Below are positions 27,752-37,312 of a stretch of DNA of 64,000 nucleotides, in pieces (positions within the stretch are counted from its first letter, which is position 1; the number at the start of each line of letters is the position of its first letter). The stretch is from Cohnella lupini. GTDB taxonomy: Bacteria; Bacillota; Bacilli; Paenibacillales; Paenibacillaceae. The translations under genes were made by a program, and so were the position numbers. Location: assembly GCF_003386205.1 (NCBI RefSeq), contig NZ_QRDY01000006.1:186001-250000 (forward strand). The letters are read 5' to 3'. A model generated the notes under the pieces. The model was given only the letters and a program-made list of their open reading frames with translations. It was not told the DNA's origin and searched no databases.

Positions 27752-28611
27752 TTGCCTTCGCCTCCGTAGAGCTTAGTGATGCCCTGCGCAGATGAAGTTT
27801 CGCCGAGCGGGAAGGAGTGCTTTTCCTCCGGAAAAGCTTTCGTTCTTACATCATCGACGTATTCGGTAATCGCGCTCCGTATGGTATCTCCGATGTTCGC
27901 GTAGCTTTTCACCATTTTCTTATCCCGAATATTGGAACCGTATCGAATCAGGTCATGGTAGACGAGCACTTGCCCGTCGCAGCCGCGTCCCGCTCCGATC
28001 CCGATCGTAGGTATGCCGATCGAACGCGATATGGCGGCCGCCAGTTCCTCCGTAACGAGCTCCAGCACGATGCCGAAGGCTCCGGCTTCCTCTAACGCCT
28101 TGGCGTCGGCAAGAAGCTTCTCCGCTTCCTCGCCGCTCTTGCCTTGCACCCTGTACCCGCCTATCTGATGCACGGATTGAGGCGTTAGCCCGATATGGCC
28201 AAGGACGGGAATCCCCGCGGAAGTCAACAAGCGAATTTCGTCCGCCAGTTCAGCTCCGCCTTCCAGCTTTACCGCATGGGCTCCGCCCTCTTGCATGATT
28301 CTGGCAGCATTGCGCAGCGTCGCCTCCGGGCCTATCCGGTAAGTTGCGAACGGCATGTCCGTTACGATCATCGTACTCGGAGCTCCTCGAACTACGGCGC
28401 GGGTATGGTAAATCATATCTTCAAGCTTTACGGGAACCGTAGTATCGTATCCGAGCACGACATTGCCTAAGGAATCGCCTACGAGAATCATGTCAACGCC
28501 CGCTTCTTCGGAAAGCATAGCCGAAGGATAATCGTATGCGGTAATCATCGCGATCGGTTTATTCTGGTTTTTCATCATCTTCAAGCGCGGAAGAGTCAAT
28601 GCTTGCGTCAT
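27748..28611 (-). CDS. panB: 3-methyl-2-oxobutanoate hydroxymethyltransferase
   Basis: PanB transfers a hydroxymethyl group from methylene-tetrahydrofolate to ketoisovalerate, the first step to pantothenate. The 287-residue barrel has [17 protein letters not shown], the metal-binding [18 protein letters not shown] and [16 protein letters not shown] stands before the ATG. It is the first gene of panBCD and is preceded by a structured leader with its own terminator (28647-28680), so the operon is probably controlled by attenuation. Confidence 0.96.
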   Translation of the reverse strand: MTQALTLPRLKMMKNQNKPIAMITAYDYPSAMLSEEAGVDMILVGDSLGNVVLGYDTTVPVKLEDMIYHTRAVVRGAPSTMIVTDMPFATYRIGPEATLRNAARIMQEGGAHAVKLEGGAELADEIRLLTSAGIPVLGHIGLTPQSVHQIGGYRVQGKSGEEAEKLLADAKALEEAGAFGIVLELVTEELAAAISRSIGIPTIGIGAGRGCDGQVLVYHDLIRYGSNIRDKKMVKSYANIGDTIRSAITEYVDDVRTKAFPEEKHSFPLGETSSAQGITKLYGGEGK

Positions 28612-28639
28612 GGGGTATCCTCCTAAGGATTACAGGATA

Positions 28640-28856
28640 TAACAACAAAAAAAACCCATTTTGCCCATGAGCAAAAAAGGTCGCCATTCAACATAGAACG
28701 TCCATCACGTCCTTCTGTCTCGGTCCTTTCGGCTCAGAGCAGAATCCGCCGCGAATCATTGACGGTATTGGATTAGTCTTTGTTGCAAGTAATACGAATC
28801 ATTCCATGTAATTGCAGGGCAAGTGCGGTTCGCCTCTAAGACAATACCACCTTGCA
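28640..28856 (-). ncRNA. Structured panB leader resembling the pan RNA motif
   Basis: The predicted leader runs from a start near 28856 to panB. At 28714-28743 a hairpin pairs TCTG with CAGA and then TCTG with CGAGA. It has opposed single bulged A residues flanking a CC-GAAA-GG tip. The published pan motif upstream of panB genes is a hairpin with conserved bulged A residues, often in tandem. A second hairpin with a GGAC core (28695-28716) follows. A long 5' stem (about 28807-28853; GCAG/CTGC, GCAAG/CTTGC) precedes both. A terminator then stands just before panB. The match is from memory of the family and by eye. Confidence 0.55.
28647..28680 (-). terminator. Attenuator-type terminator before panB
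   Basis: On the minus strand TTTTGC and GCAAAA pair around a short loop with a flanking CC/GG pair and are followed by eight T. It ends about 35 bases before the panB ATG, inside the leader, so it would decide whether transcription enters panBCD. It could also simply end birA transcription. Confidence 0.65.
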
Positions 28857-28861
28857 CTGCG

Positions 28862-28890
28862 ATTATAACAGAAATCGGGTACGGAGTCTA
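28862..28890 (-). promoter_or_regulatory. Sigma-A promoter of the panBCD leader
   Basis: TAGACT and TATAAT are 17 bases apart on the minus strand, overlapping the last codon of birA. The start would be near 28856, giving a leader of about 245 bases. The -10 box is perfect. Confidence 0.65.
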
Positions 28891-29871
28891 TGAACCGACA
28901 ACCCGATCTCCGATTTCGGCCGAATAGATCGTACGGTAACTTCCGTCGGATATCTCGACTTTTAATCCGCCCATATCGTCCAACCCGCGCGGAATGCCGA
29001 GAACGGCTCCTTGCGGCGTATACAACGTCGTTTCGCTATTGAGCGTGACGGAGTGGGCTTCCCATAACGACCGGATGGGAGCGAAGCCTTGTTCTAAATA
29101 CAGATCGTATAGACGCTCGAATTCTTCTAATATGATCGCGATAAGTCCGCTTCGGTTAATCGGGGCTCCAGAAGCCATCTTCAGCGAAATCGCTTTGTCC
29201 AGAAGCTCCGCGGGATAGTCCTCCGCGTCCAGATTAACGGAAATCCCCAACCCAACGACTACGTAACGCAACCTTTCGTCTTCTGCCGCCGATTCAAGCA
29301 AGATACCGCTGATCTTCTTGCCCCCGACGAGCAAATCGTTAGGCCATTTAATTCCGATCTTGACGGGAACCTCGCGAGATATCGCCCTGCTTAACGCAAC
29401 CGCCGCGAGGAGCGTCAATTGCGGCGTTAACGGAAGCGGTACCGGAGGACGGAGTAGGAGACTCATCCAAATTCCTTTGCCCGCCGGAGACACCCAGGAG
29501 CGCCCCATGCGTCCACGTCCGTTAGTCTGCTGCTCGGCGATGACGAGCGTGCCTTCGGGAGCACCCTGCTCGGCCAGTCGGCGCAATTCGTCCTGAGTTG
29601 AAGGGACAACGTCGAGCAAATGCAGCTGACGTCCGAACCGCTTTGTTTCGATCTTCGGCAGCAATTCTTGAACCGATAATCGGGACGGCTTGCCCGTCAA
29701 TCGATAGCCTAACCGCGGTACCGCTTCGATTACGTAACCATCGGCTTCCAGCTTACGGACTTGCTTCCATACGGCAGTCCGGCTGACGTTCAGCTTGCGG
29801 CTGATTTCTTCGCCCGAGACGTACTCTCCGGATCCCGCTTCCAGAAGACTTAATAAGCTAACCTTGCTCAT
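28888..29871 (-). CDS. birA: Biotin--protein ligase and biotin operon repressor
   Basis: A 327-residue bifunctional BirA. Residues 1-65 form a winged helix (YVSGEEISRKLNVSRTAVWK), so it can bind DNA. The ligase domain has the biotin loop GRGRMGRSWVSPAGKG, KWPNDLLVGGKKISGIL, and an SH3-like C-terminal domain. It activates biotin to biotinyl-AMP and attaches it to carboxylases. GGGGG before the ATG at 29871 fixes the start, 14 bases inside the end of cca. The order cca-birA-panB matches B. subtilis. Confidence 0.94.
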   Translation of the reverse strand: MSKVSLLSLLEAGSGEYVSGEEISRKLNVSRTAVWKQVRKLEADGYVIEAVPRLGYRLTGKPSRLSVQELLPKIETKRFGRQLHLLDVVPSTQDELRRLAEQGAPEGTLVIAEQQTNGRGRMGRSWVSPAGKGIWMSLLLRPPVPLPLTPQLTLLAAVALSRAISREVPVKIGIKWPNDLLVGGKKISGILLESAAEDERLRYVVVGLGISVNLDAEDYPAELLDKAISLKMASGAPINRSGLIAIILEEFERLYDLYLEQGFAPIRSLWEAHSVTLNSETTLYTPQGAVLGIPRGLDDMGGLKVEISDGSYRTIYSAEIGDRVVGS

Positions 29872-31165
29872 TCGACGTCCCCCTTGCTTGCTTCGCCGCG
29901 GACAATAGCGAATCCTTGTCGTTAGGAATGCTTCCGAAAGCGACTTCTTCCAGCAATTCCTCCAGCAATGTCGCGATCCATGGTCCCGGCGGCTTATCCA
30001 AGCTGCGGGCAAGCTCGTCTCCGCGCACGTTCAATTCGGATACCGAGACCACAGGCATCTCCTTCAGCCATTTCCTCGCATCCGCTAACGTCTCGTCCAG
30101 TATTTCATTGACCGTACACCAATCCTCGGCCGCGGCCCGTCCGTAATCGAGTACCGCGTAAACCCAGCCGGTTCTTACGGAATTCTCGTCGTACACGCTC
30201 AACATCTCGTTGATGCCCATGATGCCGGTAATCCTGTCCGATCTCTTGCCGCTAAATCGCAATGAACGGAACAATTCCGCTCCATCCTCTTCGTTAATGC
30301 CGGCTCCCATAAGAAGAGCCGCCCATCTATGATCAGGTTCGGATAACATGGGAAGCTGCAAAAGGTTGCCGAGCGAAGCCTCTTCCGAGGTCGCTTGTCC
30401 CCATTTGTCCCATTCCCAAGTCGAGCCGTTCAGCCGATACCTTTCCGCCGCCAGCTTCACGGAATCGGGCAAAGCTTCTTTTGTATGTGCAAGAAGGCCG
30501 CTTTTGAACAAGAAGTGATTGGCTTGCTCCGGACCGCTGCCGGACATCATCTTGTCCCACTCCGCGCTTACTCTTTCCATCGCGACGTTTCGAAGCTTCT
30601 GACGATGTTGAATGATACCCTCCCAAACATCGGGCAGAAGCGCGAATTCGAATTCGGACGCAAACCGGATGGCGCGCAGCATTCGCAGAGCATCTTCTCC
30701 GAAGCGTTCGGACGGATCGCCTACGCAATCGACGACTCCCGCCCTAAGCGCATCCTGGCCTCCGAACGGATCGACGATCATACCGTCCGACCCAAAGGCC
30801 ATCGCGTTAAACGTAAAATCCCGTCTCGACAAATCCTCGACGATATCGAGAACGAACTCGACTTCGTCCGGTCTTCGAGAATCGGAATAGTCCGATTCTC
30901 GCCGGAATGTCGTAACCTCATAGGCACGCCCCGCCTCCATGACCGTTACCGTTCCGTGTTTCAACCCCGTCGGCAACGTCCTCGCGAACGTTGCCATCAC
31001 CTCTTCCGGTTTGGCGGATGTAGCGATATCGATATCGTGAAGGCTTCTTCCGATCAGCTTATCTCTGACGCATCCGCCGACCAAATACGCTTGAAACCCG
31101 CTATGCTCAAGCTTGCGGACGATTCCAAGTCCCCCTGACCACAAGACTTCGTCGTTATCGGTCAT
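29858..31165 (-). CDS. cca: CCA-adding tRNA nucleotidyltransferase
   Basis: A class II CCA enzyme of 435 residues. The nucleotidyltransferase head has LVGGCVRDKLIGRSLHDIDIA with the metal-binding Asp pair, and RRDFTFNAMA follows. The neck contains RFGEDALRMLRAIRFASEF. The C-terminal helical part is less conserved but of normal length. It repairs or builds the CCA end of tRNAs. It lies 40 bases after bshA, as in B. subtilis. Confidence 0.93.
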   Translation of the reverse strand: MTDNDEVLWSGGLGIVRKLEHSGFQAYLVGGCVRDKLIGRSLHDIDIATSAKPEEVMATFARTLPTGLKHGTVTVMEAGRAYEVTTFRRESDYSDSRRPDEVEFVLDIVEDLSRRDFTFNAMAFGSDGMIVDPFGGQDALRAGVVDCVGDPSERFGEDALRMLRAIRFASEFEFALLPDVWEGIIQHRQKLRNVAMERVSAEWDKMMSGSGPEQANHFLFKSGLLAHTKEALPDSVKLAAERYRLNGSTWEWDKWGQATSEEASLGNLLQLPMLSEPDHRWAALLMGAGINEEDGAELFRSLRFSGKRSDRITGIMGINEMLSVYDENSVRTGWVYAVLDYGRAAAEDWCTVNEILDETLADARKWLKEMPVVSVSELNVRGDELARSLDKPPGPWIATLLEELLEEVAFGSIPNDKDSLLSAAKQARGTSNEQG

Positions 31166-31205
31166 GCTTTAGTTCGCCTCCGATCCAACGGCTTCGGGCC
31201 GATTG

Positions 31206-32369
31206 TTAAACATTGCACACGGGTACCGGCTTGGCGAGGGGCATTCCGAGCACGCGATAATAAATTTCCTCGTATTGCGCCGTGATCAGCTTATCGTCGA
31301 ACACGCAATGCGCCCTTTGCAGGCAAGCGGCCTTGAATTCGGCATATAAACTATCGTTCAACAATAGCTTCAATGCATTGTCCGCCATATCGTCCGTATT
31401 GCCTATCGCCGAGAGGAAACCCGTCTTCCCGTGCTGCACCAGCTCCGGAATACCTCCAGCGACGGAGCCGATCGTAGGTACTCCGCATGCCATCGCCTCC
31501 AACGCGACCAAGCCGAAGCTTTCCTTCTCCGACGGAAGCAGCATTAAATCCGCGATGGAGATAACCTGGGCTACATCGTCTTGCTTACCCAAGAAGTGAA
31601 CGCGATGCGCTAAACCCATGGCGTTAATCTTTGTTTGAATTTTCGGCAAGTCCGGACCTTCGCCGACCAATACGAGCTTGGCGGGCGTCCGCGCGTTTAC
31701 CTTGGCGAAAATATCGACTACGTCCGTCGTCCGTTTGACCGGACGGAAATTAGAAATGTGCATGAGCACCTTCTCGTGTGGATCGGCATAGTCCTGGCGC
31801 AAACCGATGCAATCGCGAGGATAATAAATCCGTTTATCCACGAAATTATACGTCAGGTCTATCGGCTCTTGAATGTCCAACAGCTCTCGGGTTTCCTTGA
31901 TTAAATCCTGGCTGACCGCGGTGACCGCGTCGCTCTGGCGAATGCCTAGGCGAATGATATCTTTCAACGTTTCGTCTTGCGCTAACACGGTAATATCCGT
32001 TCCGTGAAGCGTCGTCACGACCTTCAGGTCGTCTCCAGCCATTTGCTTCGCCAATATCGCGCATATGGCGTGCGGCACCGCATAATGCACATGCAGCAGA
32101 TCCAGCTTCTGCAATCGGGCAACTTGGTTCATCTTGCTCGCCAACGACAAGTCGTAGGGAGGATAACGGAACACGTAATAATCGGAAACCTCTACTTCGT
32201 GATAAAAAATATTTCGATGGAACTTTCCCAACCTAAACGGCATGCTATGAGTGATAAAATGAATTTCGTGCCCTTTCTCGGCCAATAGCTTCCCGAGTTC
32301 GGTAGCCACGACTCCCGAGCCTCCTAGCGAAGGATAGCAGGTTATGCCTATTCTGAGCGGACGATTCAT
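31206..32369 (-). CDS. bshA: N-acetyl-alpha-D-glucosaminyl L-malate synthase
   Basis: BshA transfers N-acetylglucosamine from UDP to malate in the first step of bacillithiol synthesis. The 387-residue GT4 glycosyltransferase opens with IGITCYPSLGGSGVVATELG and has the C-terminal E-x7-E motif (EKESFGLVALEAMACGVPTI). GGAGGAATCGAC precedes the ATG. The neighbours bshB1 and mgsA support the assignment. The last step enzyme, bshC, is not in the window. Confidence 0.93.
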   Translation of the reverse strand: MNRPLRIGITCYPSLGGSGVVATELGKLLAEKGHEIHFITHSMPFRLGKFHRNIFYHEVEVSDYYVFRYPPYDLSLASKMNQVARLQKLDLLHVHYAVPHAICAILAKQMAGDDLKVVTTLHGTDITVLAQDETLKDIIRLGIRQSDAVTAVSQDLIKETRELLDIQEPIDLTYNFVDKRIYYPRDCIGLRQDYADPHEKVLMHISNFRPVKRTTDVVDIFAKVNARTPAKLVLVGEGPDLPKIQTKINAMGLAHRVHFLGKQDDVAQVISIADLMLLPSEKESFGLVALEAMACGVPTIGSVAGGIPELVQHGKTGFLSAIGNTDDMADNALKLLLNDSLYAEFKAACLQRAHCVFDDKLITAQYEEIYYRVLGMPLAKPVPVCNV

Positions 32370-32415
32370 GTCGATTCCTCCTGTCTATCCCATTGTATTC
32401 CCTTATTATTCGTCA

Positions 32416-33126
32416 TTAGAATCGATTCAACGCGACCGGACCTTTAGCGATAAAGCCTTCCGCGTATTTATATTTCTTAGCTTGTCCAAGCAAGCGGTCT
32501 CTGGCTTCGATATTATGCAAATAAGCGCCGGTTAGCGGCGTTTCAACCCAATCCGATTCGTTTCCATCCGGCATGAACTGCGATCGGTACGCCTTCAAGG
32601 CATTCATCTTGATCTCGTGCTCGTCGCTTATGTCAATGATTAGCTGAGGCGCGTGAGCATCGTTAATAAAATAAAAAATCAACTGCTCTACCGTCCACGA
32701 GGGACTTTCGGGCATGTATCTTCTTAGCTTGGCGTTAAATACAGCTTCTTCGGCCATACGGCTGCAAGTGATGTGATCCGGATGGCGATCCAAGAAATAA
32801 GGCGCGAAAACAAGCCGCGGACGATATTTGCGAATCGCCGCCACCATGAGATCGGTCTGTTGCGCGATTACGGACAAGCGGCGATCCGGCAAGCCCAGAT
32901 TGTCTCTAACCGACAAACCTAGCACTTCCGTCGCCTCCGCCGCTTCCCGTTGTCTTGTCTCCACGTTGCCGTTGGATGACATCTCCGCATACGTTAAATC
33001 GACGATGCCGACTTTTAATCCGGCTTTAATATGCTTGGCTATCGTACCGCCCATGCCAATCTCCGCGTCATCGGGATGCGCGGCGAATACGAGCATATCG
33101 AGTTGTTCGTGAGTAATGAGATTCAT
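32416..33126 (-). CDS. bshB1: Bacillithiol biosynthesis deacetylase BshB1
   Basis: A 236-residue PIG-L/LmbE-fold zinc deacetylase. The metal motifs AHPDDAEIGMGGTIAKH near residue 15 and DRHPDHITCSRMAEE near residue 110 are intact. It removes acetate from GlcNAc-malate to give GlcN-malate. It is directly between mgsA (7 bases upstream) and bshA, as in B. subtilis. Confidence 0.94.
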   Translation of the reverse strand: MNLITHEQLDMLVFAAHPDDAEIGMGGTIAKHIKAGLKVGIVDLTYAEMSSNGNVETRQREAAEATEVLGLSVRDNLGLPDRRLSVIAQQTDLMVAAIRKYRPRLVFAPYFLDRHPDHITCSRMAEEAVFNAKLRRYMPESPSWTVEQLIFYFINDAHAPQLIIDISDEHEIKMNALKAYRSQFMPDGNESDWVETPLTGAYLHNIEARDRLLGQAKKYKYAEGFIAKGPVALNRF

Positions 33127-33133
33127 GCTGCGC

Positions 33134-33556
33134 TCAACCTTCTATTCCGGGTTTATATTTATGGACGAGTTCGCGCCATGCGAAATCTCCTCGCTCCAAT
33201 GCTTTGACCAGCAGCTCGCCCGTTGCGACGTTGGTCGCGACAGGTATGCCCTGAACGTCGCAAAGGCGCAATAAGGCGATAATATCGGGCTCATGCGGCT
33301 GAGCCATCAACGGATCGCGGAAGAATAGGATAAGATCCATTGTATTCTCGGCAACCCTGGCTCCGATCTGCTGATCGCCGCCAAGCGGCCCCGACATGAA
33401 TCGATGAACGGATAATGCCGTATTCTCCATAATGCGAGTCCCTGTCGTCCCTGTCGCGTACAAGCGATGATGCTTCAACACATGCTCGTAAGCGATCGCG
33501 AAATTAACCATTTCCTCTTTTTTACGATCATGGGCGATTAAAGCGATATCCAACAT
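33134..33556 (-). CDS. mgsA: Methylglyoxal synthase
   Basis: MgsA turns dihydroxyacetone phosphate into methylglyoxal, a phosphate-releasing bypass of lower glycolysis. The 140 residues hold the family's phosphate-binding and catalytic parts: [35 protein letters not shown] and ILFFRDPL. Methylglyoxal is detoxified with bacillithiol, whose genes follow in the same operon. Confidence 0.95.
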   Translation of the reverse strand: MLDIALIAHDRKKEEMVNFAIAYEHVLKHHRLYATGTTGTRIMENTALSVHRFMSGPLGGDQQIGARVAENTMDLILFFRDPLMAQPHEPDIIALLRLCDVQGIPVATNVATGELLVKALERGDFAWRELVHKYKPGIEG

Positions 33557-33585
33557 GAAGCTGATCCCCTCTCCTGCTTTCCGGC

Positions 33586-34389
33586 CTAATCTAAGAAGTG
33601 TTCGAAGCCGTATACCATGCCGGTTACGTTCATGATCTTCTTGATCGCCGTATTCACTCCCGGCATATATCCCGCGCGATCATAAGAATCATGACGGATT
33701 TTCAATGTTTGCCCGAACGCGCCGAACACCACTTCCTGTTGGGCGAATACGCCCGGCAATCGAACGCTATGTATGCGAAAACCGTTATAATACCCGCCTC
33801 GCGCGCCTTCTATGACTTCTTCTTCCTTTGGGTTCCCTTGACGGAGTTCCTGCCTGGCTTCCGATATCCATTCCGCCGTCTTGATGGAAGTTCCCGAAGG
33901 TGCGTCTAATTTTTGGTCGCCATGGTATTCAATGATTTCCACATGGGGAAAATACTTGGCAGCCATCGCGGAAAACTTCATCATCAAGATGGCTCCGATG
34001 GAGAAGTTCGGCGCGATCAGACCGCCTATCCCCTTCTCCTTGCATTGCTTGTCCAAGTCGGAGATCTGCTCCGGCGTGAAGCCGGTAGTGCCGATAACGG
34101 GACGAACGCCGTACGCAAGCGCGATTTCCGTATTGGGCATGGCCGATTTCGGATTCGTAAAATCCACGAGTACGTCTGGACGGCTAGCGGACAAAGCATC
34201 GGCTAATCGCGAAGAAACGATGACGCCGGTATCCGGTTTACCGACCAGCGACCCGGCGTCAACGGGACCCGCGGACAATCCGATGGCAGCGACCAACTGC
34301 AGCTCGGGATCTTCCAACACCATTCTGACGACTTCGCGGCCCATTCTGCCGCCTGCCCCCGCCACGGCAACTTTAATTTTGCGCGCCAT
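33586..34389 (-). CDS. dapB: 4-hydroxy-tetrahydrodipicolinate reductase
   Basis: DapB reduces hydroxytetrahydrodipicolinate with NAD(P)H in the lysine and diaminopimelate pathway. The 267-residue protein has [24 protein letters not shown], and the substrate loop [15 protein letters not shown]. The start MARKIKV is fixed by AGGTG six bases upstream; the frame is open for a further 38 codons without a start signal. It precedes mgsA. Confidence 0.95.
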   Translation of the reverse strand: MARKIKVAVAGAGGRMGREVVRMVLEDPELQLVAAIGLSAGPVDAGSLVGKPDTGVIVSSRLADALSASRPDVLVDFTNPKSAMPNTEIALAYGVRPVIGTTGFTPEQISDLDKQCKEKGIGGLIAPNFSIGAILMMKFSAMAAKYFPHVEIIEYHGDQKLDAPSGTSIKTAEWISEARQELRQGNPKEEEVIEGARGGYYNGFRIHSVRLPGVFAQQEVVFGAFGQTLKIRHDSYDRAGYMPGVNTAIKKIMNVTGMVYGFEHFLD

Positions 34390-34393
34390 ACTA

Positions 34394-34942
34394 TCACCTG
34401 TTCCTTCTCGAATTGTAGTTCGTATATTGTTGTTTAAGAATGCGGCGTCTTTCGGCCCGCACTTCGTGCAGCAATCGTTTGGCTTCCTCGAGTTGCGGTT
34501 CAAGCTGAAGCGCGTCCTGCAGGGAGTCCAGAGCCTGCTTGTAATTCCTCTGCATCCGGTATAAAATACCGAGCAGTAGCCTCGCTTCCGCAGATAAAGG
34601 ATCCAGATATGCCGCTTCCTTCAAATTCGCGAAGCTGCGTTCTAAATCCGGAACGGGTTGTTCCAACCACTGTCTGGCTTCCGCGATTTTCTGCCTAGCT
34701 AGCATCGTCCTGAGATTAAGCTGATAGATCTGATTATCCGGATTAATCTCCACCGCTTTATGGGCGTAGTTCGTCGCGAGCGATATCTTCCCGCTTCTTG
34801 CGCAAGTCACCGAGCCTCTATAATAATATTCCGCGTTTCCGGGCTCCATTGCGATCGCTTGACCGAACCAGTATATCGCCGACTCGAAATCCCCATGAAA
34901 GATGGCTTCGTACGCTTGCCGGAGGCACGTTTCCCCGTCCAT
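34394..34942 (-). CDS. TPR-repeat protein of unknown function
   Basis: A 182-residue cytoplasmic protein with about four TPR units: EAIFHGDFESAIYWFGQAI, SVTCARSGKISLATNYAHKA, and YRMQRNYKQALDSLQDALQL near residues 125-145. The C-terminal tail is strongly basic. The start MDGETCL lies nine bases after GGAGG; two upstream ATGs overlap or precede that site. It is four bases before dapB and 46 bases after ypjD, so it belongs to the ypjD-dapB-mgsA-bsh run. No function is known to me. Confidence 0.8.
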   Translation of the reverse strand: MDGETCLRQAYEAIFHGDFESAIYWFGQAIAMEPGNAEYYYRGSVTCARSGKISLATNYAHKAVEINPDNQIYQLNLRTMLARQKIAEARQWLEQPVPDLERSFANLKEAAYLDPLSAEARLLLGILYRMQRNYKQALDSLQDALQLEPQLEEAKRLLHEVRAERRRILKQQYTNYNSRRNR

Positions 34943-34988
34943 GCCGACCATCCTCCCTTCAATGCGGGGATAGTACAGCATATGACAA

Positions 34989-35357
34989 TCAGACGTTATC
35001 GGTGTGCTTCTTCGTCCAACGGTCAGCGTCGCGGGTAGTAAATTTAAGCATGACCTTACGGTGGGCTTCCGTCAGATCGATTCCGAGCGAGTTGGCGAAA
35101 CAGGTTACGATGAACATAATGTCGCCGAGCTCCATTTCGATCGAATTATCGGCTTCATCTCTTTTTTTCGGCTTTTCGCCGAACTCGTGATTCACTTCCC
35201 TTGCCAGTTCCCCTACTTCTTCGGACATTCTGGCAAGCATCGACAACGGAGAAAAATAGCCTTCCTTAAACTGCGATATATAAGCATCCACGTCTCGTTG
35301 AATATCGGCAAGCGTTCGTTCCGATAACGTTAGACCGGTTATGCGAGATTCTCCCAT
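34989..35357 (-). CDS. ypjD: MazG-type nucleotide pyrophosphohydrolase YpjD
   Basis: A 122-residue single MazG domain. The metal-binding helices are MSEEVGELAREVNHEF and EMELGDIMFIVTCFAN, carrying the ExxE and ExxD pattern. Family members cleave nucleoside triphosphates to monophosphates and pyrophosphate. It is divergent from ypjC and starts the ypjD-dapB-mgsA-bsh-cca-birA run, as in B. subtilis. Confidence 0.88.
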   Translation of the reverse strand: MGESRITGLTLSERTLADIQRDVDAYISQFKEGYFSPLSMLARMSEEVGELAREVNHEFGEKPKKRDEADNSIEMELGDIMFIVTCFANSLGIDLTEAHRKVMLKFTTRDADRWTKKHTDNV

Positions 35358-35442
35358 CGTTCGCTTCCTTTCTTGAAGGTTTCTATCTTATGTTAGCGTA
35401 AGACGTTTATTAAAACAAATGCATTTTTGGAGGAATCGTACT

Positions 35443-36312
35443 ATGAAACTTTCGTTGCCTTGGAGCTCTGTCAGATCCTGGGGCTTAGTCGTGGCGGGAA
35501 CCGCGCTCTACGCCTTCGGTTTGCAGTTTTTTATTATCCCTAACTTGCTGATGGAAGGCGGCGTGACGGGCGTAGCCGTGCTCTTGAACTACGCGCTGGA
35601 TCTCCCCGTTTCCCTAACGTCCCTGCTTATAAACCTCCCTTTATTCATCCTCGGCTGGAAACAACTTGGAAGAAGCGCCATGATCTATACTTTCGTGGGA
35701 ACCTTGTTATTGTCGCTGTTCTTATGGATCGCGGAATGGATGGTCGAGAACGGATGGATGGTTCCATTCACATCCGAACAAGATTTCATACTCGTCGTGC
35801 TTTATGCCGGCGTTACCCTAGGCATAGGCCTCGGACTCGTATTCCGCGCCGGAGGAACGACGGGCGGAGTGGACATTATAGCGAGAATCCTTCATCGCGC
35901 ACGGGGCTGGAGCATGGGGCAGATTATTTTGACGTTGGACGTATTGGTCCTTGGAATCTCCCTCTTGATTATCCCGAAGGAAAAGGTGCTCTACACTTTG
36001 GTTAGCGTGTTCATCGCCACCAAAATTATCGATTTCATTCAAGAAGGAGCTTATGCGGCGAAGGCTTTCACGATTATATGCCACACGCCCGAAAAGCTGG
36101 CCAAGGACATCACCGTAGAGCTCGACCGCGGCGTTACTCTCATGCCTTCGATCGGCGCGTATTCCGGCGAGGACAAGATGGTTATCTACTGCGTCGTCAG
36201 CCGCTTCGAGATTCGCAAATTAAAAAGCCTTGTCCGTCAGCATGACCGGAAGGCTTTTATCGTTATCAACGACGTGCACGACGTGCTCGGAGAAGGCTTC
36301 CGAGACGAATAA
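35443..36312 (+). CDS. ypjC: YitT-family membrane protein
   Basis: A 289-residue membrane protein of the YitT/DUF2179 family. About five membrane helices lie in residues 10-205 (LVVAGTALYAFGLQFFIIP, GVTGVAVLLNYALDLPVSL, GIGLGLVFRAGGTTGGVDII). A cytoplasmic DUF2179 domain of about 75 residues follows (AKAFTIICHTPEKLA, GVTLMPSIGAYSGEDK). GGAGG nine bases before the ATG at 35443 fixes the start. Its biochemical role is unknown. It is the only plus-strand gene between about 11.8 kb and the right end. Confidence 0.88.
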   Translation: MKLSLPWSSVRSWGLVVAGTALYAFGLQFFIIPNLLMEGGVTGVAVLLNYALDLPVSLTSLLINLPLFILGWKQLGRSAMIYTFVGTLLLSLFLWIAEWMVENGWMVPFTSEQDFILVVLYAGVTLGIGLGLVFRAGGTTGGVDIIARILHRARGWSMGQIILTLDVLVLGISLLIIPKEKVLYTLVSVFIATKIIDFIQEGAYAAKAFTIICHTPEKLAKDITVELDRGVTLMPSIGAYSGEDKMVIYCVVSRFEIRKLKSLVRQHDRKAFIVINDVHDVLGEGFRDE

Positions 36313-36318
36313 CCTTTA

Positions 36319-37272
36319 TTATTTTTTCTTCCAACGAATCAGCAGCCGTTGCGCCGCGTCTTCGGGCATATGCCGCGCCTCTTTACGTGATCCCGAATAC
36401 TCTTCGTCCTTATACCGTCTCCAGCCGACCCACGTCAGAACGGTCACGATAAAGCTTCCGACCATGGCCGACCATCCCCATGAAGGCGGAGCCGTTATCG
36501 GGGGGACAACCGCGGCGGAGCTTTCCTTCGTACTCGGGAACAAACCGTCCAATGCTTCCTGCAGAGGCAATATCGTACTCTGCAGCAGTTCCGTCTTCGG
36601 AGATTCCGCTTCGACGATTCGTGACGCGTAACGAATGACGGAATCCGCTCTTTCCACTTTCCAAGGCTCTATCTCCAGCAAGGCCGCCGTTCGAATGACC
36701 AGATATCGTTCCACTACTCGATTGAAAGCCGAGCGAGCGGGCTCCGCAACGGGTCCCGATATCGTTGAGTTCAATGGCAAGGCTTGACTCAGTTCTATGA
36801 GATCATTGCTAATGAGCGTTCGATACCGGTGCCACATCGGCTTGTCCGGCTTGACCAGAGCATCCGCAGCCAATCTTAATTCGGCCGCTTCGGACTTCGC
36901 TTTCGATTCATCAGGTGAATTGGAAGAGAGAGACTTCCTAAGCTCCGTCACGCTTTGCTCTAATTCACGGATTCCATCCTCGATCGACTTGCCCTTCGTC
37001 GGCAAGCTTCGGAGTTGCGATTCGATTTCTGTCAGGCTTCTGGTGGCTGCCTTTGAATTCCCGGCGTTCACTTCGCCGTAAAGCTTCTCCGTCGCGGACA
37101 ACAACCGAACGTAGGCGGCTCTTGATACTTTCGCATCCGTTTCCGGAGCGCGCCCTAGCACCGTAGGCGGCGCGATAAGACACAATGCCGCCGCAACGAT
37201 CAAAGAAATCAAAGCTTGCCGCATCGGCAAGCCGCGAATCCGAAAAGGCGAAATAAACAAAAACACGGACAT
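36319..37272 (-). CDS. ypjB: YpjB-like sporulation-associated membrane protein
   Basis: A 317-residue protein with an N-terminal signal or anchor (about 17-40, MRQALISLIVAAALCLIAPP), a long helical extracytoplasmic region, and a C-terminal membrane helix (about 270-290, GWSAMVGSFIVTVLTWVGW) with a basic tail inside. This matches YpjB in size and layout. The ATG at 37272 has GGAGG five bases upstream; an internal ATG at 37224 would give a more usual signal peptide. It converges with ypjC six bases away and follows ypjA. Confidence 0.78.
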   Translation of the reverse strand: MSVFLFISPFRIRGLPMRQALISLIVAAALCLIAPPTVLGRAPETDAKVSRAAYVRLLSATEKLYGEVNAGNSKAATRSLTEIESQLRSLPTKGKSIEDGIRELEQSVTELRKSLSSNSPDESKAKSEAAELRLAADALVKPDKPMWHRYRTLISNDLIELSQALPLNSTISGPVAEPARSAFNRVVERYLVIRTAALLEIEPWKVERADSVIRYASRIVEAESPKTELLQSTILPLQEALDGLFPSTKESSAAVVPPITAPPSWGWSAMVGSFIVTVLTWVGWRRYKDEEYSGSRKEARHMPEDAAQRLLIRWKKK

Positions 37273-37312
37273 CCCCTCCTCCTACCCAATGGATATGAGG
37301 GGATGTCCGCGT

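Noticed and set aside
35443..36312. Plus-strand YitT-family gene as a mobile insertion
   Set aside because: ypjC next to ypjD and ypjB is the ancestral Bacillus arrangement; nothing mobile flanks it.
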